Source: Turbatrix aceti (lineage: Eukaryota; Nematoda; Chromadorea; Rhabditida; Panagrolaimidae). From it: DNA of 64,000 nt. A program made the position numbers and the translations under genes. The notes under the pieces are model-generated. The model saw nothing but the letters and a program-made list of their open reading frames with translations, had not been told where the DNA came from and did not search any database. Positions 34,171 through 47,096 of the stretch are shown here, one piece after another. The stretch is from the NCBI GenBank assembly GCA_963969345.1, contig OZ017770.1, positions 2,799,246-2,863,245 of the forward strand, written 5' to 3'. Every line of letters starts with the position of its first letter. Position 1 is the stretch's first letter.

Positions 34171-37100
34171 TTACACATCAAACATTTGACTGTACTGAGT
34201 ATCAGACAGAAAGTGTTCAATGACTTCAACCGCATCCGGACGTCCCATTACCCGTAGAGTTTGAAGCAAGTCCAACACGGCACGTTCGGATCCTAATACG
34301 ACGGTCTCCCACAGGTCAAAAATCAGAGATGCAGGCTGGCAGCCCAAACGTGTGCCAAAATACTGAAAAGAAAAGCGTCAATTTGACTGAACTTAAATTT
34401 AGAACCTTTTATTTAACCTACCTGGATAAATCTTTCAAATCCCAATTTTTTCGCGAGATCTCTCCAGTCGGTCTCCGCATTTACCGAAGGTCTGAAGAGC
34501 GAAACCAATTGCCTCTTAACATCGGAACTCAATTGAAATGAGTTGGAAACGATTTTGTTGTTGCTTTCGTACAAGTTGGTGTGCGAAAATAACTAAAACG
34601 ACATGTTTGAGTATGACAAATTTTTATTTTCCGGACTACAAACCTTGTCTGATTTTTGAACTGTAAGTTCCAAGATTTGTTTGTCACATGAACTTCCCAG
34701 TTGATAAATAACCATTCGACCATGGAGGTATTCCATGGATGTTGTGCTCGTTCCTTCAATCGTCAGACTGCAATGCAAACCGTTCTGCGCACACCATTGG
34801 TGTTTGTGATCGTATATTTCCTTAAAAATAGAGACTACAATGTTTTTTGCTCCTCAAAAAATAAACAAACCAAAAAATTGTTTTGAAAAGCTGTTACGAA
34901 ACCGTCGGCAAGATTTTCTATACAAACGCACAACGATCCGTGCTGTTGCATGAGAAAGTTGCTTGTCTGCGCAAGCAGCACGCCATTGTCCGATTCTTCT
35001 TGCTTTCGGACATTTTCAATGGCCATACCAATTTCCGGAACACAATAGACACGAACGGTCATCGTACTGTTGTGCAAGTTCTGCGAATCATTGTTGACCG
35101 ATGCAAAGGCGGCAAGGCGCACCCGCTTTTGAGCAGCCACATTGCTCTTCCTTGCGCAACCGGCAAGAAAGAAGCGTCCAAAGTTCTCCGTCATGATGTG
35201 GCACCTCTCGCGCTCGAGGTGAACGTAAACCTGCGTATTGATGTTTTCTTCGCCGAGACGAGCTGCAACCTCCCATCCTTGGCCGTAGCCCCAGTCAGCG
35301 TAGAGTATGTACGTCCAGTTATCCTTGGGGAACATGGAAGCGCAGTGCTCAAACGTGATGATTACAGGCCGGGAGAGAGTGATTTCCTGCTCAGTTTCAC
35401 AGAGGCCAAACATGATGATAGAACTCAGGCCAGTCTCGTCCGGCGGCAGGTGAGGTCGCTCATCGAGGTCATCGGAAACAGCAAGAAAAACCATTCTCTT
35501 GTCGCTGAATGTACTCTCGCTAATAGTTAGCATGACGCCGGTTCTTCTTAGATCGATTTTTGAGCACTCCTTGTCAACTTGAGTAGCCACAATTGTTGCA
35601 CTTTGGTCGTTGTTGCTGCTGACGGATTTCTCTTCGAAATTCAGGTAATTGTCATGGTGGACGTAGTCATACAGTGTGGCATAGTTTTCATCAACAGAAG
35701 AGTGCGAATTGCGGCGAACCAGTGCCATTTTGGGAAACGCCTCGGCATTGCTGCCAACAGAAGCCGTCGCGGACGAGTAATCCGCGATCAAAGCAACTCT
35801 CGACCCGGTCGTCTTCCTTCCGATCGAGTATGCGCTGCTGTTGCAGCTCTTTCCGGAGCAAAGTGTGTGACTGTGGTTCAAAGTAGCCGCATGGATTTGG
35901 CCGTTGCTTAGGACGTAGTGTTCAACAGCTGGGTATTTAGCGTCGTAGGTTATGGCGTCTGTTAACAGTGCTTTTTGTTCTGGGGTCAGTAGCACCGCTC
36001 GTGCGTCTGAAATAATTGATTGATTATAGAGTCGACACTAAATAAGTCAGAAAGCTTACGTTGATCAGAGTAAAAACTGGAGGTGCCCTTCATGCTTCGG
36101 CGTCTGCAGAAAAGCAGAAAAATAAGAGCAACAACGACCAGTAGAAGGAATATAACGCATCCAAAAGCGATAAAAAGAAGAGGATTTTGTAGCCCGTTTA
36201 TAAGATTTGCCGTTGGCACGATGTTTGTTGTCGCCGAGGAAGAAGTTGATCTGTTAGCGTCAATGATAGTGACATAATCTGCGACTTCAGGTTGGTTTTG
36301 CATGCAATGAGCTGGGATATTGGGCATATTTGTGCAATTTATGGTTTCAAAATCTGTTCCAAAGCATTTCGTACCGCCGTTTGCTCGAGGGGGTGCTACG
36401 CATGCTCTGGACCGCGTTCGGGTACACGAATGAGTGCATTCTGACCATGGGGTCCAGTGGGACCATGCGCCTTAAAATCAAAACCATTGTAAGACCGGAC
36501 TTTGTAGTGCACTACAAAATTTACCATTTATAATACAATTGTGCTCGCAGACTCGAAAGTCTTCATCCAAGCCCTTGCAAGGTGTTCCCCCATTGAGGGG
36601 AGCCGGATTGTTGCATGTCCTTGTTCGTCGCTGCTTAGGAATGGCTCGATCGACAGCGACTTCATCGCCTTTCACCATGTCAAGCTGATTATACAACAGC
36701 GCACAGTTGATTTTACAGGATCCTTCGTAGGGGCTCCATGGAGACCATTCACCATCCACTAAACAATTATTTTTTTATTTTTGCTTCGATTATCTTTTGT
36801 ACAGTTTAATGTATTTTTTGTCGGCAGCTAAAGGTGTCTAATTGAAGTTGGTAATAAAAGTTTAAAAGAATAATTGATAGATGACAGAAACAGTTGGTGT
36901 CGCCGCGATGTGTCATTGAGGAAAGAATTTAAAAACTTTGCAGCCTGGTAGGTCGTTGTTGTTTTTTTGTAAAGATATCGGCGAATATCTTTGAAACTAA
37001 ATACTCAAACGGCCAGGGATAGGATCAAAGTCAGATACAGTGTCCCAAAAACGACTGTTGACACTCAATAGTTGCGCAAGACAACAGGGAGTCGGGTTTT

Positions 37101-40100
37101 ACAAACAGCCATCTAACTGTTGCTTTAATGGATGCAGCAAAAAGGAAACAACCTGTCACAGCACCGAACAGGCGTTCCAGGTAGAAAAATTAATAAACAT
37201 TAAAAGTTACTTGGAAAAAAACCAACCGTATACAACAACATTGGCGGTATCAGAAACACGCTTGTTTGCAAGGTTTTCGGCAATGCACGTGTAATTGCCG
37301 GAATCGGTAAGACGGGCTGCGGAAATAATCAAATTCCCATCGTTGGCAATGATCAGGTTAGAATCTACATTTGGCCGAATTGGAATGCTATCCTTTGTCC
37401 ACGCTACTTCCACCTTAGGATCGGCATCTGGTGGCGTGCAAGTGAGTTGGACAGTCTGTCCTTCGGGTACCCGTTCCGAAGAAGGCATTTGGTAGAAATG
37501 CTTTCGTATGTCTAAAATAGGTTCAAATATAAATAGACTAAAAATTTATTTGTCGCTTCGAGCAACGTTAAACGATACTTGTGAACAGGAGAGTAGCTTC
37601 AAGTGCGCAGGTTTGTTCAAATATTAGTGAGAAAGCGACACGCTATTGACAAAGACGCACAACATCCCAGCATCGCTGCATTTTTCGTAACTAACACTCG
37701 TTCAGAACAGTGGCACCTGCTAAAGGTCATTCAAAAGTTATTTGATCCGTTTAGCGGCAATTTCTTTCAGGTTTCCGGTAAAGCTTAGTGGGCAGGGTCT
37801 GGCGCGTATCAATCCGCGGGAACACAGATGAGTACTGTTTCCGGATGACGGTAAATTTAACAAAGTGGCCAGGCAGTACGCGCATTATTGGGTCAAGATA
37901 GGTTAAAACAAGTCAATTGCCGCAGCTAATTCAGTTGGCTGCACCCGAGCTTTGGCGCATGCCGAACTGAATCGAGGGACAATGACAAAGCCGACAAATA
38001 GGGGACAATATCTAGCCAATGTGCAAGTGCGCGCGTTCTTGAGAATTCAGCCACCATTCCGATTACGCTGATTGCTCAAGTACCTAACATGATTCAATAA
38101 CTCTGCGCTGGAAGCTTCCGAAAATGGCGACATTTAAAGTCGACAAATGTTGTGTGCCTCAATCAGATGCAACAATTGCTGGGCGAATACATTTTTTTCT
38201 CTTTCGATAGAAAAAAAAGAGTGGCGGTCAGCAGCAACGGTGAATGAGTGAGAGCGATCGGAGTTTGCATGTTTTGCCATGTGTGCACGGAAATTATGAT
38301 GATTGACATGTCATTAACCGATAATGATTGGGATATCAAGATGTCAGAATTTTCACAAAAAATAGCGTTGTCGCAAGGGGACAAAAAGGACAAAATGCAC
38401 TACCATACTGTGGCCAACAAAATTATTATAAAATATTCGTGATTTCTTTCATGATACAGTGTGATGGCTGCGGCTCACAGCTGCAATCTTTTACACTTAA
38501 AAGAACCACACAACAAGAGTCATTCAATGTTGTCAAATTAGTATGGGTTGTATTTAAATTTATTGCTCAGTACCAAAGACAAGCAGGGCTATGTGCACAA
38601 GCAACAAGGAAAGAAGCCGCGGCAACCGCTTGAGTCAAATGTCGCGCAGGATTGTCACGAAAAAAGTATTAATCAAACGGTTTTCGGATGCTTTTGAAAA
38701 CATGCAGAGCATTTCGATCTGATTTGTCGCTTATTCTACGCATACAAGTAGTCGTTAATAGATGGAGACCACTCCGAAGGTAAGAGCTCTTTGAGGAAGG
38801 AATTGCAACGACCACAGTGACCTTGCTCACAGTAACGATGCTACTACACCGGTCGTAAAAAAAAACTCTTGAAGATAGACCGCAATCCAGTAAAAATCAT
38901 GACAAAAAACATGGATTTTGACAAATTGAATCTGTTTTGAAAAGTATTGCAAAATTTCTTCAGATTAGTAGGATTACTGAGGCCAGCAGTCAGTCATACA
39001 ATGGGACCCTCAATTGTCTTTGCGCAATCAGATAAAGTGTCGTTGCGCTTGCATACCCTGCCCTGCGTTTTATCCCTCTTTCTATGACAATGACATTTGC
39101 ATAAGAATTTTGGCATTTCAAAAGACATCACCCCCGCGGGGTTAAGACAACGCAAATCTACTGTGTCATCTCTTGTAGCCATTCGGTTGGGTAAAGGGAG
39201 GGGATTGATAGCAGAGTTATGGCATTTGCGTAGTTCTAATTCTTCTTTTCCTTGGGTCGGTCCTGCGCCGTTGTTTCCTCCTTAATGTCCAGTTCACTGG
39301 TAAAGACAAAGGCCAAAAGCAGTGACATTCGACGGAAAAGAAGTGTGTTAGGCGGCTTTTTGTCTTTTTGGACAGCCACCAATCAAGGCCCCCGGGAGAT
39401 GGACACAACAAATGAGCAGCCATTTAAAGCCACTAACATGATGAATTGAACTTTCTTCAAAAGTAAACACAAACGGAAATAGGCTAAAAATATTATCATA
39501 CAATGGCCCTGCATCCAATGCAGCAAGCAATACAAGTTCAAAGAAACAAACATGTTGCAACGAAACATGCTAGGAACTTGATTTTCTATTTCTGTTTACA
39601 ACCGGCTCCAAAACTTATGATTACAAAATGCAAATAGTTTGAGTGATGCTATTTTCAAAAATAACGTATGATATTTACGTCAAAGACAAACAGTACAATA
39701 GGTGGCTGCTCGCGTACCCGGTCGGACAGTTGGCATATTGTGCAAAGATTGAATGGACAAAACCTCATGAAACTTGCATTCTTTACACAAAAAGTCAAGA
39801 CGATAAGAGGAAAACAGATCGAATATCATTTTCACAGATGAATGAAGCGTTATATAATCATGGCACTGCGCAATTAGAACACTAAACTCAACTCATGTCG
39901 GAATACTGTTTGTTTAAGTCAAGAGCCATACGCCAAACCTTCTCACCCGCACCGTAAATACAACAAACACGAACGGTTTGTATGGGAACTGAACAATACA
40001 GTGAACATCATTCATTGACACACCTTTCATTTTTTTCTAAAAAAAGCGCATCAATGCTTGAATACGGGCACATCAAGCCTCAAATATATTTCCTTCCTAT

Positions 40101-41866
40101 CACACCCAATAACAGCGCACCAAGGATAATAATATAAATGACTTACTCGCCCCTGTCCAGTCCTTCTCACATGAAATAATAATAAAGTTTGACCGCCATT
40201 TGATTCTCCCCGCTATGACCTATCATAACTATGCGACAGCGCCCCCCGCAAATATAGCTTGCAGCACATGAAAATTAAACCAATTGGGTAAACTATTATC
40301 GGCGAATCGATTATTGTTTACTTGTCTCAATTATCGAATCATCTTATTAAAATTTTTGAGTTTAATAGAATTTTTGAGTCCAGAGAGTGGTAGCGATTAA
40401 GATTATGATATTGCACTCAACCTGCCTTGCCTGCGGCTACCGCCAAAAAGAAATCACCTTAAAACCAACCTAAAAAATGGAAACAAAAAATAAAATGCAT
40501 TTTAAAAAAAGTACAAAAAGGCAGAAGTGAAGCATAAAATCAAAATAGCCCAAAATGCAACGAATTCAAATGGTTGCGAAGAAGTGAAAAGGAAAAGGAG
40601 CAAAGAAACAATGTTTGCTATGATTGTTGAATCAGTGAAATCAAACATGTGAGCTAGAATGTCGGTAGCATTTGAGCAATGAACGCGCGATAACGGTATG
40701 CCATCAGCAAGGTGCACAAATTATAACCGTGCTCTACAATAATTTGTCATCATTCCGAAGATGCAAATTATTCCACTCATTTACCCCCTATAAATATATA
40801 AATATGTTGATAAAAAATAAACCGGATCAAAAATTCCGTCGTTCCGGGTTGCATTTTTCATATACAAAAAAAGGGATAAACAAAATTCACTCATTAGAAA
40901 TAAAAGCTTGATTCCAAGCAAGGCACGTTGAGTATAACGCATAAATCATCTGTAAACTGGGACTTGACCTCTACTAAGCGTCCCCAGATATGAACGATAG
41001 ATAGCAACGCCACCGAAAGAAATAATCGTGACGAGCGACTGAGCAAATGGTATATCGGATATATGCCATGCGTAATCTGTTGACCAGATAAAGACAACAG
41101 AGAGAGACAAAAAAATAAACGGATAGCAAGAGAAAAGCAGTTTTAGCGGACTCACATGCAATACGAATGCTGGCAACTTCAGATCGAACAGCCTCCGTAA
41201 GTGATCCAGCAGTTGCGTAGCAGCGACAGTCAAAGTCGATAAATACTCCTTTGTTTTCGACCTCTTGCCGATTGATTTCGACTTGGACCAGGAGATAGGA
41301 TTGACTTGTTATCGGATCAATGCCAGAATCTACGATGTGTCGTTTGTCATCTAGCTGTAAAAAAAGTTTTGTGATTAGTAGTGCCGCCGACAGGCAGTTT
41401 TTAAGCCCAAATAGTAAAAAACAGAAAAAAAACAATTGAGATCTTAATCGCAGATGTGGATTGCAGCAATCAGTAAAATGTACATCGTTTTTTACATTGA
41501 AGCATAAAAAAACAAGCCTGCCGTTAAAAAATGGTAAAATAAGCCACCGAGATGCATAAGAAACATCTGTTTTGCGCGCCGATGCATTTAATGAGCAAAT
41601 AGAAGCGCAAAAGTGATCGCAAAGCTTGTAATACAGTAAATTTATCGCTTAGCCACACTGGTGGATCGTATAATAAAAAAGTTCAGGTTGTAAAAAAATG
41701 GGAGAACAAATTAACATAAGACAAAAAATATAGACTAACCCATTCCGAGTTACACTTGAATTGAATGCGTTGGGCATTGAGTGCTTTGCAGCTCAACGTA
41801 ACCGGCTGTGATCGAACAATATAGCTCGATTTTGGATGCTCAAGTATCGCCACATGACCCATCACG
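34171..41866 (-). CDS. unc-5: UNC-5 netrin receptor (signal-peptide exon not located)
   Basis: Nine in-phase exons: 41866-41740, 41354-41156, 37511-37227, 36758-36525, 36470-36060, 36006-34903, 34834-34644, 34592-34422 and 34362-34171, about 971 residues. Domain order is diagnostic. Ig1 comprises AILEHPKSSYIVRSQPVTLSC and DFDCRCYATA; Ig2 contains VPEGQTVQLTCTPPDADP and DSGNYTC. Two thrombospondin type 1 repeats follow (DGEWSPWSPYEGSC and WSHWTPWSECTHSC), then a transmembrane helix (LLFIAFGCVIFLLLVVVALI), a ZU5 domain near GVMLTISESTFSD, a UPA domain (HQWCAQNGLHCSL) and a C-terminal death domain (DWRDLAKKLGFERFI). UNC-5 mediates repulsion from UNC-6/netrin in axon and cell migration. The first coding exon seen lacks a signal peptide, so at least one exon lies upstream of 41866. 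Confidence 0.95.
37512..41155. other. 3.6 kb intron of unc-5
   Basis: The intron separates the two Ig domains of UNC-5 and is by far the longest found here. It contains many small frames without splice support (for example 39643-39885), no clear nested gene, and a GTGCGCGCG motif at 38027-38035. It may carry regulatory elements or an internal promoter. Confidence 0.6.
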
Positions 41867-44800
41867 CTGAAATATCATTGGCTTTTAATGTCCTCAAAAA
41901 ACAGTTGAAAGCATCCCACGCAAAAAGACAACAAGCAAATGGATTCAAAAAATTCCAATAGATGCTTTGTAGCAAAACGACTGCATTGCATGCACTTGAT
42001 ATGGAACGCAGCCGAAATATGTAAATGTAACAGGCGGGGCGGAGCGGTGGTACAGTCGCGTGGTCCCCCTCGCCATAAACATTCATAATAGCCGTACATT
42101 TTTTGACATAATCGTCTCACTTGATTGTGTAAATTTTAATTTGAAAAAAAAATAAAAATTTTACTTAGGAATACCCAAAGATTTATAATGTTTATCTAAG
42201 AAGGTGCATAAAAAAACTTTAGCGCGATTAGAGCAACAAACAAACTCGGACCTTCATTGACCTGTCAAGTGACAGGGGCCAACCGTGGTTAATACTGTTT
42301 GCGACAAAATAAATGCATTGTGGTAAAAAGGTTAACTCGCCAGTGATTTACAACCAGTTGACAATAGCTACGGCAATACCACAGGCGCGGCGCGCGCGCT
42401 CGCTCGTCTTGTTCGCCAACCAACTGTATCTTTTGCATTCAACATATCATTTGGCCAAAAGCAATTTATATGAACATATCTCCGCTATAACATTAATCGC
42501 TCTCCAACGTGTAGTTATGCAGTATCAGAAGCAAAGCTATGACAAATGCCAAAAACTTTTTAGGGGGCAACAAAGCAAACGGTTTTCAGCTCCGGGAGCT
42601 ATTTATCTATATCCCCATGGTTCCAGTTAAACCTAAAACGTTCCATAACAATGTAAAACAGCAAAGCTAACATCAAACGACTTGAAAACAAGTAACATAA
42701 CCGAAAACTTGGACAACACAACTGTAAACTTCGGGTTAAATAAAGCTTGATTGGAAAAATTCTGTGAAATACACGACATATGGCAGCAGTGAATCACTGA
42801 TGCAAATCATTAACTTTACAATGAGTACACTGTTTTATGACAAAAGTAAACTTTAATTCCAAAGACCTCCAACAATCACCGAGCGTTGCTAACACTTTTT
42901 AATCGCTCGTAAATTTGTTCTTGTCTGAAAAAAATGAAATCCCGCAAACAATTCCCAGCGTCTTGTATATATGCGATCTATTGATAGAAAGAATACCGAC
43001 TCAAACATCAAAAGAATCTCAGTCGCATACTTAAAAATATTAATATGATAATAGGCCGAAAAGCATAAAATGCTGTGAATTTTTCAAAATATCGAGTGCT
43101 TAATTGGTTTTGTTTTGCTCTTCTGGAAACAAAAGCAGTTTTTTTATGTATGTAAGCCTTTACTGCTTCACACCCACATGGCAAAAAACATGTGAAATTG
43201 CATGGTTCTACACACCTCCAGACATTTCTCAGCATTTGGGCACCTCACACCCCAGCTTTTGCGTTTTTCAATAACATTATCTCATGCTTTTTTCAAGACA
43301 TTTAAATTTTAGTAGTTGACTTTTGGTTGATATGTATACCCCGTAGTTAAAAAAATAAAATTTCGCTTATTTGTTTCCGTAACTTGATGGCCGATCTCGC
43401 CGTCCTGCATTTTTTACACCCTAATAAGCATCGTCTCCGATTTCTGTCATGATTTTAGGTTGTTTTTTTGCTCCCCATAAGTTTGACAACCTTTGACTCG
43501 TCGGCAAGACAAATAAAATTAAAAGTGACTCAATGACATTTACTGTGCACATCGCTTGCAGATGAGCTGATGTCGGCGTTCTGAATCATGCTTCTGCGCC
43601 CCCACACACTGCGTTTTTTACGCACCCCCACAAAAAAAAGAATTTGTTTACATCTTTTTGCAAGGAAATGTTATTCTCATGCACACATATGTACGAATAA
43701 CCAGGTTATGTGCTTCAAAATATTTTGATTTATTTCATGTCATAACATTTTTTATTAACCTTTTCAAAGTCATCTTTAAATTATTTTAACTTATGTTTGT
43801 GTCTGTCTGAAAATTTTTTGCTTGGGTCGTCACGTCGTTATCGGATATTTCGAGGTCTTTGATCGGAAAAAAGTATTCTGTAGGTATTTTTTTGAGGCAT
43901 GGCGTTTATTTTGAACGCTGGGCTTAGGCTCAACGTTTAAAATAATAGAAACCAATGTTCAAGACCAAAAACAATACAAAAGCGCTTGACAGGCTTAAAT
44001 ACGTTTAAAGAACAAAACAAACACTCATATTTAAACATTTTATTCAAGAACACGATAACACATTGAAGAAGAACGTGTCTAGACAAAAATTAAAAAATTT
44101 TATTGCGTCAAAAGCCCTGAGACATTTTTTTCTTCTTCCTGTTCACTCAATTCCTGTCCTGTGGCACGTGTAACCTAAGCGTCTTCTCGCCAGACCAACC
44201 ACATAAACAGCGATGAACATTGTATGCGGTCGATCTCCCTTTCAATGGAGTTGTCAGGTCAACTGGCCCTTTGATTGCTTTGCCCGGTTATAAGGCTATT
44301 GAAAAATATAAACGGCTGTTAGAACACAGGTCATTACTGTCAATAATGCCTTTCTGGTCCGAATGGATCGCATAGAAATGTGGTAAAATGCTAGATGGGC
44401 TACTGGGTCGTTCCTTAGGTCACCCCCCAAATAAATCGCAGTTAGTGTGCGATCCTCGGCCGCACTAACGTCTAGCTTTTTTTCAACTAATTTTTTGATT
44501 ATCACGTACTTATGCAAAACCCATTCTTGCGCGTATATTGATCAGGTTCGTTTTTATAACTCTTTGTCGGTCAACAAATAAATTTCAATACATCGATTGA
44601 ACGAGCCCTCATTTGTTTATGTGTTTGTACTCGTATAATAACATGAAATAGTTTACAGAAAATACAAGGGATTAAAACTATTTACGAACAAGTTACAATG
44701 TTTCTGCGTGTTTGATGCGTAATTCGTTCCCCTTTTTCCAGTGTCAAATCAAAGTTGAACATTTTGCACTATTATGTCGGTTTTTTTTGTCTTTCAGTAT

Positions 44801-47096
44801 TTTTTATAAGTTCATGATTTTATGCTTGCTTTGTTGCACCCAATTAAACTATTCAGGACAGCTTCTTCTTTTTGTTGTTGTCTTCGCCCATCAACACATC
44901 TGGATGACAACTGGCTTCAAAACCAATCAAAATTGGTATTTTAATTTTACATTTTTACTGGGGGAGGATAATATGGCGATTTTTATAACGTGGTATTTTA
45001 CAAAAATTCACTCCCAGCATTGATAGTGAGAGAACTGGTGACACTTGAATGAGACAATATATAGGAGAGAGTAACAATGCATAACGATCAGTCAGTCGTT
45101 GTTTCCTGCTTTACATTGGATTTGTGGTAACAGCGTGAAGGCTAAAAAGTTTACTCAACCGTTTAGCAAGCGTCATAAAAACGGCTTTAACGCTTGGCAA
45201 TTATTTTCATTTCCTACAAGCACACAGAAGTTTCTTCCTACGTGCATGTGATTTTTTTTACATTTTTAACTTTTGCATTGTTCCGTATTGTACGAAAAAA
45301 TCATCGTCAATGATAAATGTCTTATCTAAAATTTTGGTACATGTGAATTCGTGTCGTCCTTGAATGGGTGACGCCTGTTTTTGTTAAGCCTTCGAGAATC
45401 CCGTACAACTTGTGTGTCCATTTAAAAAGATTGTACCAATATTACGCACACGTTGTTACATTTATTTTTAACATAAGTGCTTTTGAGGAAAAATAAACAT
45501 GATGGTGAGTATAAAGAAAATAATGCTTATTCTCTGTCGGCAAGTTTCTATTTGCTTTCTGGATATAAGATCGTGATTTTTTACTGTCTGATTTAGCCTT
45601 TTTTCTTGCTTTACCCCAATCAATGCTTAGGATTTTGTTGTTCTTTTTACCGCATGATTAGCCTCATTTTTAGACTGACTATGTCGTCCCAATGCGTTTT
45701 GTAATTGACACTGTGAAAAAAAAATATAGAGACAAGTCTGTCCCGCGTCGGGGATGTATGATGATTTTTTTTTCGGGCCTTTGTTGTCGCATCAGGGTAT
45801 TACAATCATTTTATAACATGCAGTATTTAAATTTTCCCTCTCTTTCCATCTCTCCCGCCCGTCCCCCTCCATCTATTGATAGCGTCTGTGCTTTACAAAA
45901 ATGTACATTGCTTACGTATACATTGGAGGAGGCAAAGAGCATTGTTGTTCAAGCACAGATAACGTTACTCTGCCTTTTTTAGTTATATTGACTTGGTTCA
46001 TTCAGAATCATAGGCTTTCTATGAGTCATTAAAAACAACCGGAAAGTGTTCAAGGCGTCAAAGCCTCAGATAGAAAGCGTCTTTCGCGTTTCGCTCTGCT
46101 TTCACAGAAAAAAACTTTTTTTGTTGGTGATTAAACTGTTTTGTGTGCCAATTTTTGAATACACAGTGAACATCTGTGACCCTTTAGAAGCCCACCAGCG
46201 TGTTTTTTTACAATTTCTATTATTGTCCTATTCGGTTCATAAAAAATGCAAAATAATTGACAATTTTTGACCCTTTATTTGTTGATATTTAATATGTTTT
46301 ACATGTTCATTTTGGATAACAATTTTTTTACCACTTAAGCACTGCCCTTTTTTGTTTTAAAAAAATGTTATCGTTGGCTTTTTTAACCAAAAAACGTGAC
46401 AAATACGTTTCCAATTTAGGATGTGTCGTTAAGACTCACTGCTGTCTTAACAAGCCTAAATAAAAAATGCTTTTAGATAAATACAGTTTTTTTTGCGTGG
46501 TGTGATGCTTTTTTGTAAATTTCCCCCTTTAGTTTTAGTTATGCCTTTTTTATTTCACTTGTTGCCCAAGGCGTTCTGGTGGGCTGCTTAATCGGGCGGA
46601 CTCAAAATTCATGAATAACCAAAAACGATTAAGCAGTTTTGTGACACATTCACATGTTTCGTGTAATTATTTTTATTCCCAAAAAAACATTTTCAACCAA
46701 TCATGACCGAGTTTTTTATCTTCTTCGTTTTTTGGTTGACAAAAAAAAGCATTAGCAAAATGAGTAGAAAAGTATACTACAAAATGTATGCAATGCTATG
46801 TATTTAAAAAAACAGCACATAGGACGTTGACTGACTGAAATCAGAGAGTAAGATAAGAACGTGCGATATACAGATGTATCAAATGTTTTTGTTTGCCTTT
46901 GTTATTTATTCTAAATATTTTGATATAGGTTTAATCGGTTAATCTTGGTCATGGCTATTAAATTTGTTGCCACACTGACCCTGAGCGTCATCGCGTTGCA
47001 CTCGCTTTCTGTAGATCTTTAGTCCGTACGTGCTTGCAGAAAATTAAATTCGCTATATTTAGAAAATTTCACTTTAACCCTTCAAGAAGTGCCAAA
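41867..47096. other. 5.2 kb region without supported genes
   Basis: AT-rich sequence between the unc-5 ectodomain exons and the FGD gene. It must include the unc-5 promoter and at least one signal-peptide exon. A candidate near 44367 (minus, MRSIRTRKALLTVMTCVLTA) looks like a signal peptide, but its phase does not match the next exon. A GC patch, ggcgcggcgcgcgcgc, lies near 42385-42399. Frames elsewhere are low complexity. Confidence 0.4.

Noticed and set aside
39643..39885. 80-codon plus-strand frame in the long unc-5 intron
   Set aside because: Considered as a nested gene, but it has no acceptor or donor and no conserved pattern.
44296..44517. Candidate unc-5 signal-peptide exon (MRSIRTRKALLTVMTCVLTA near 44367)
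   Set aside because: The only nearby donor leaves phase 0, while the next unc-5 exon needs two preceding bases, so the join fails.
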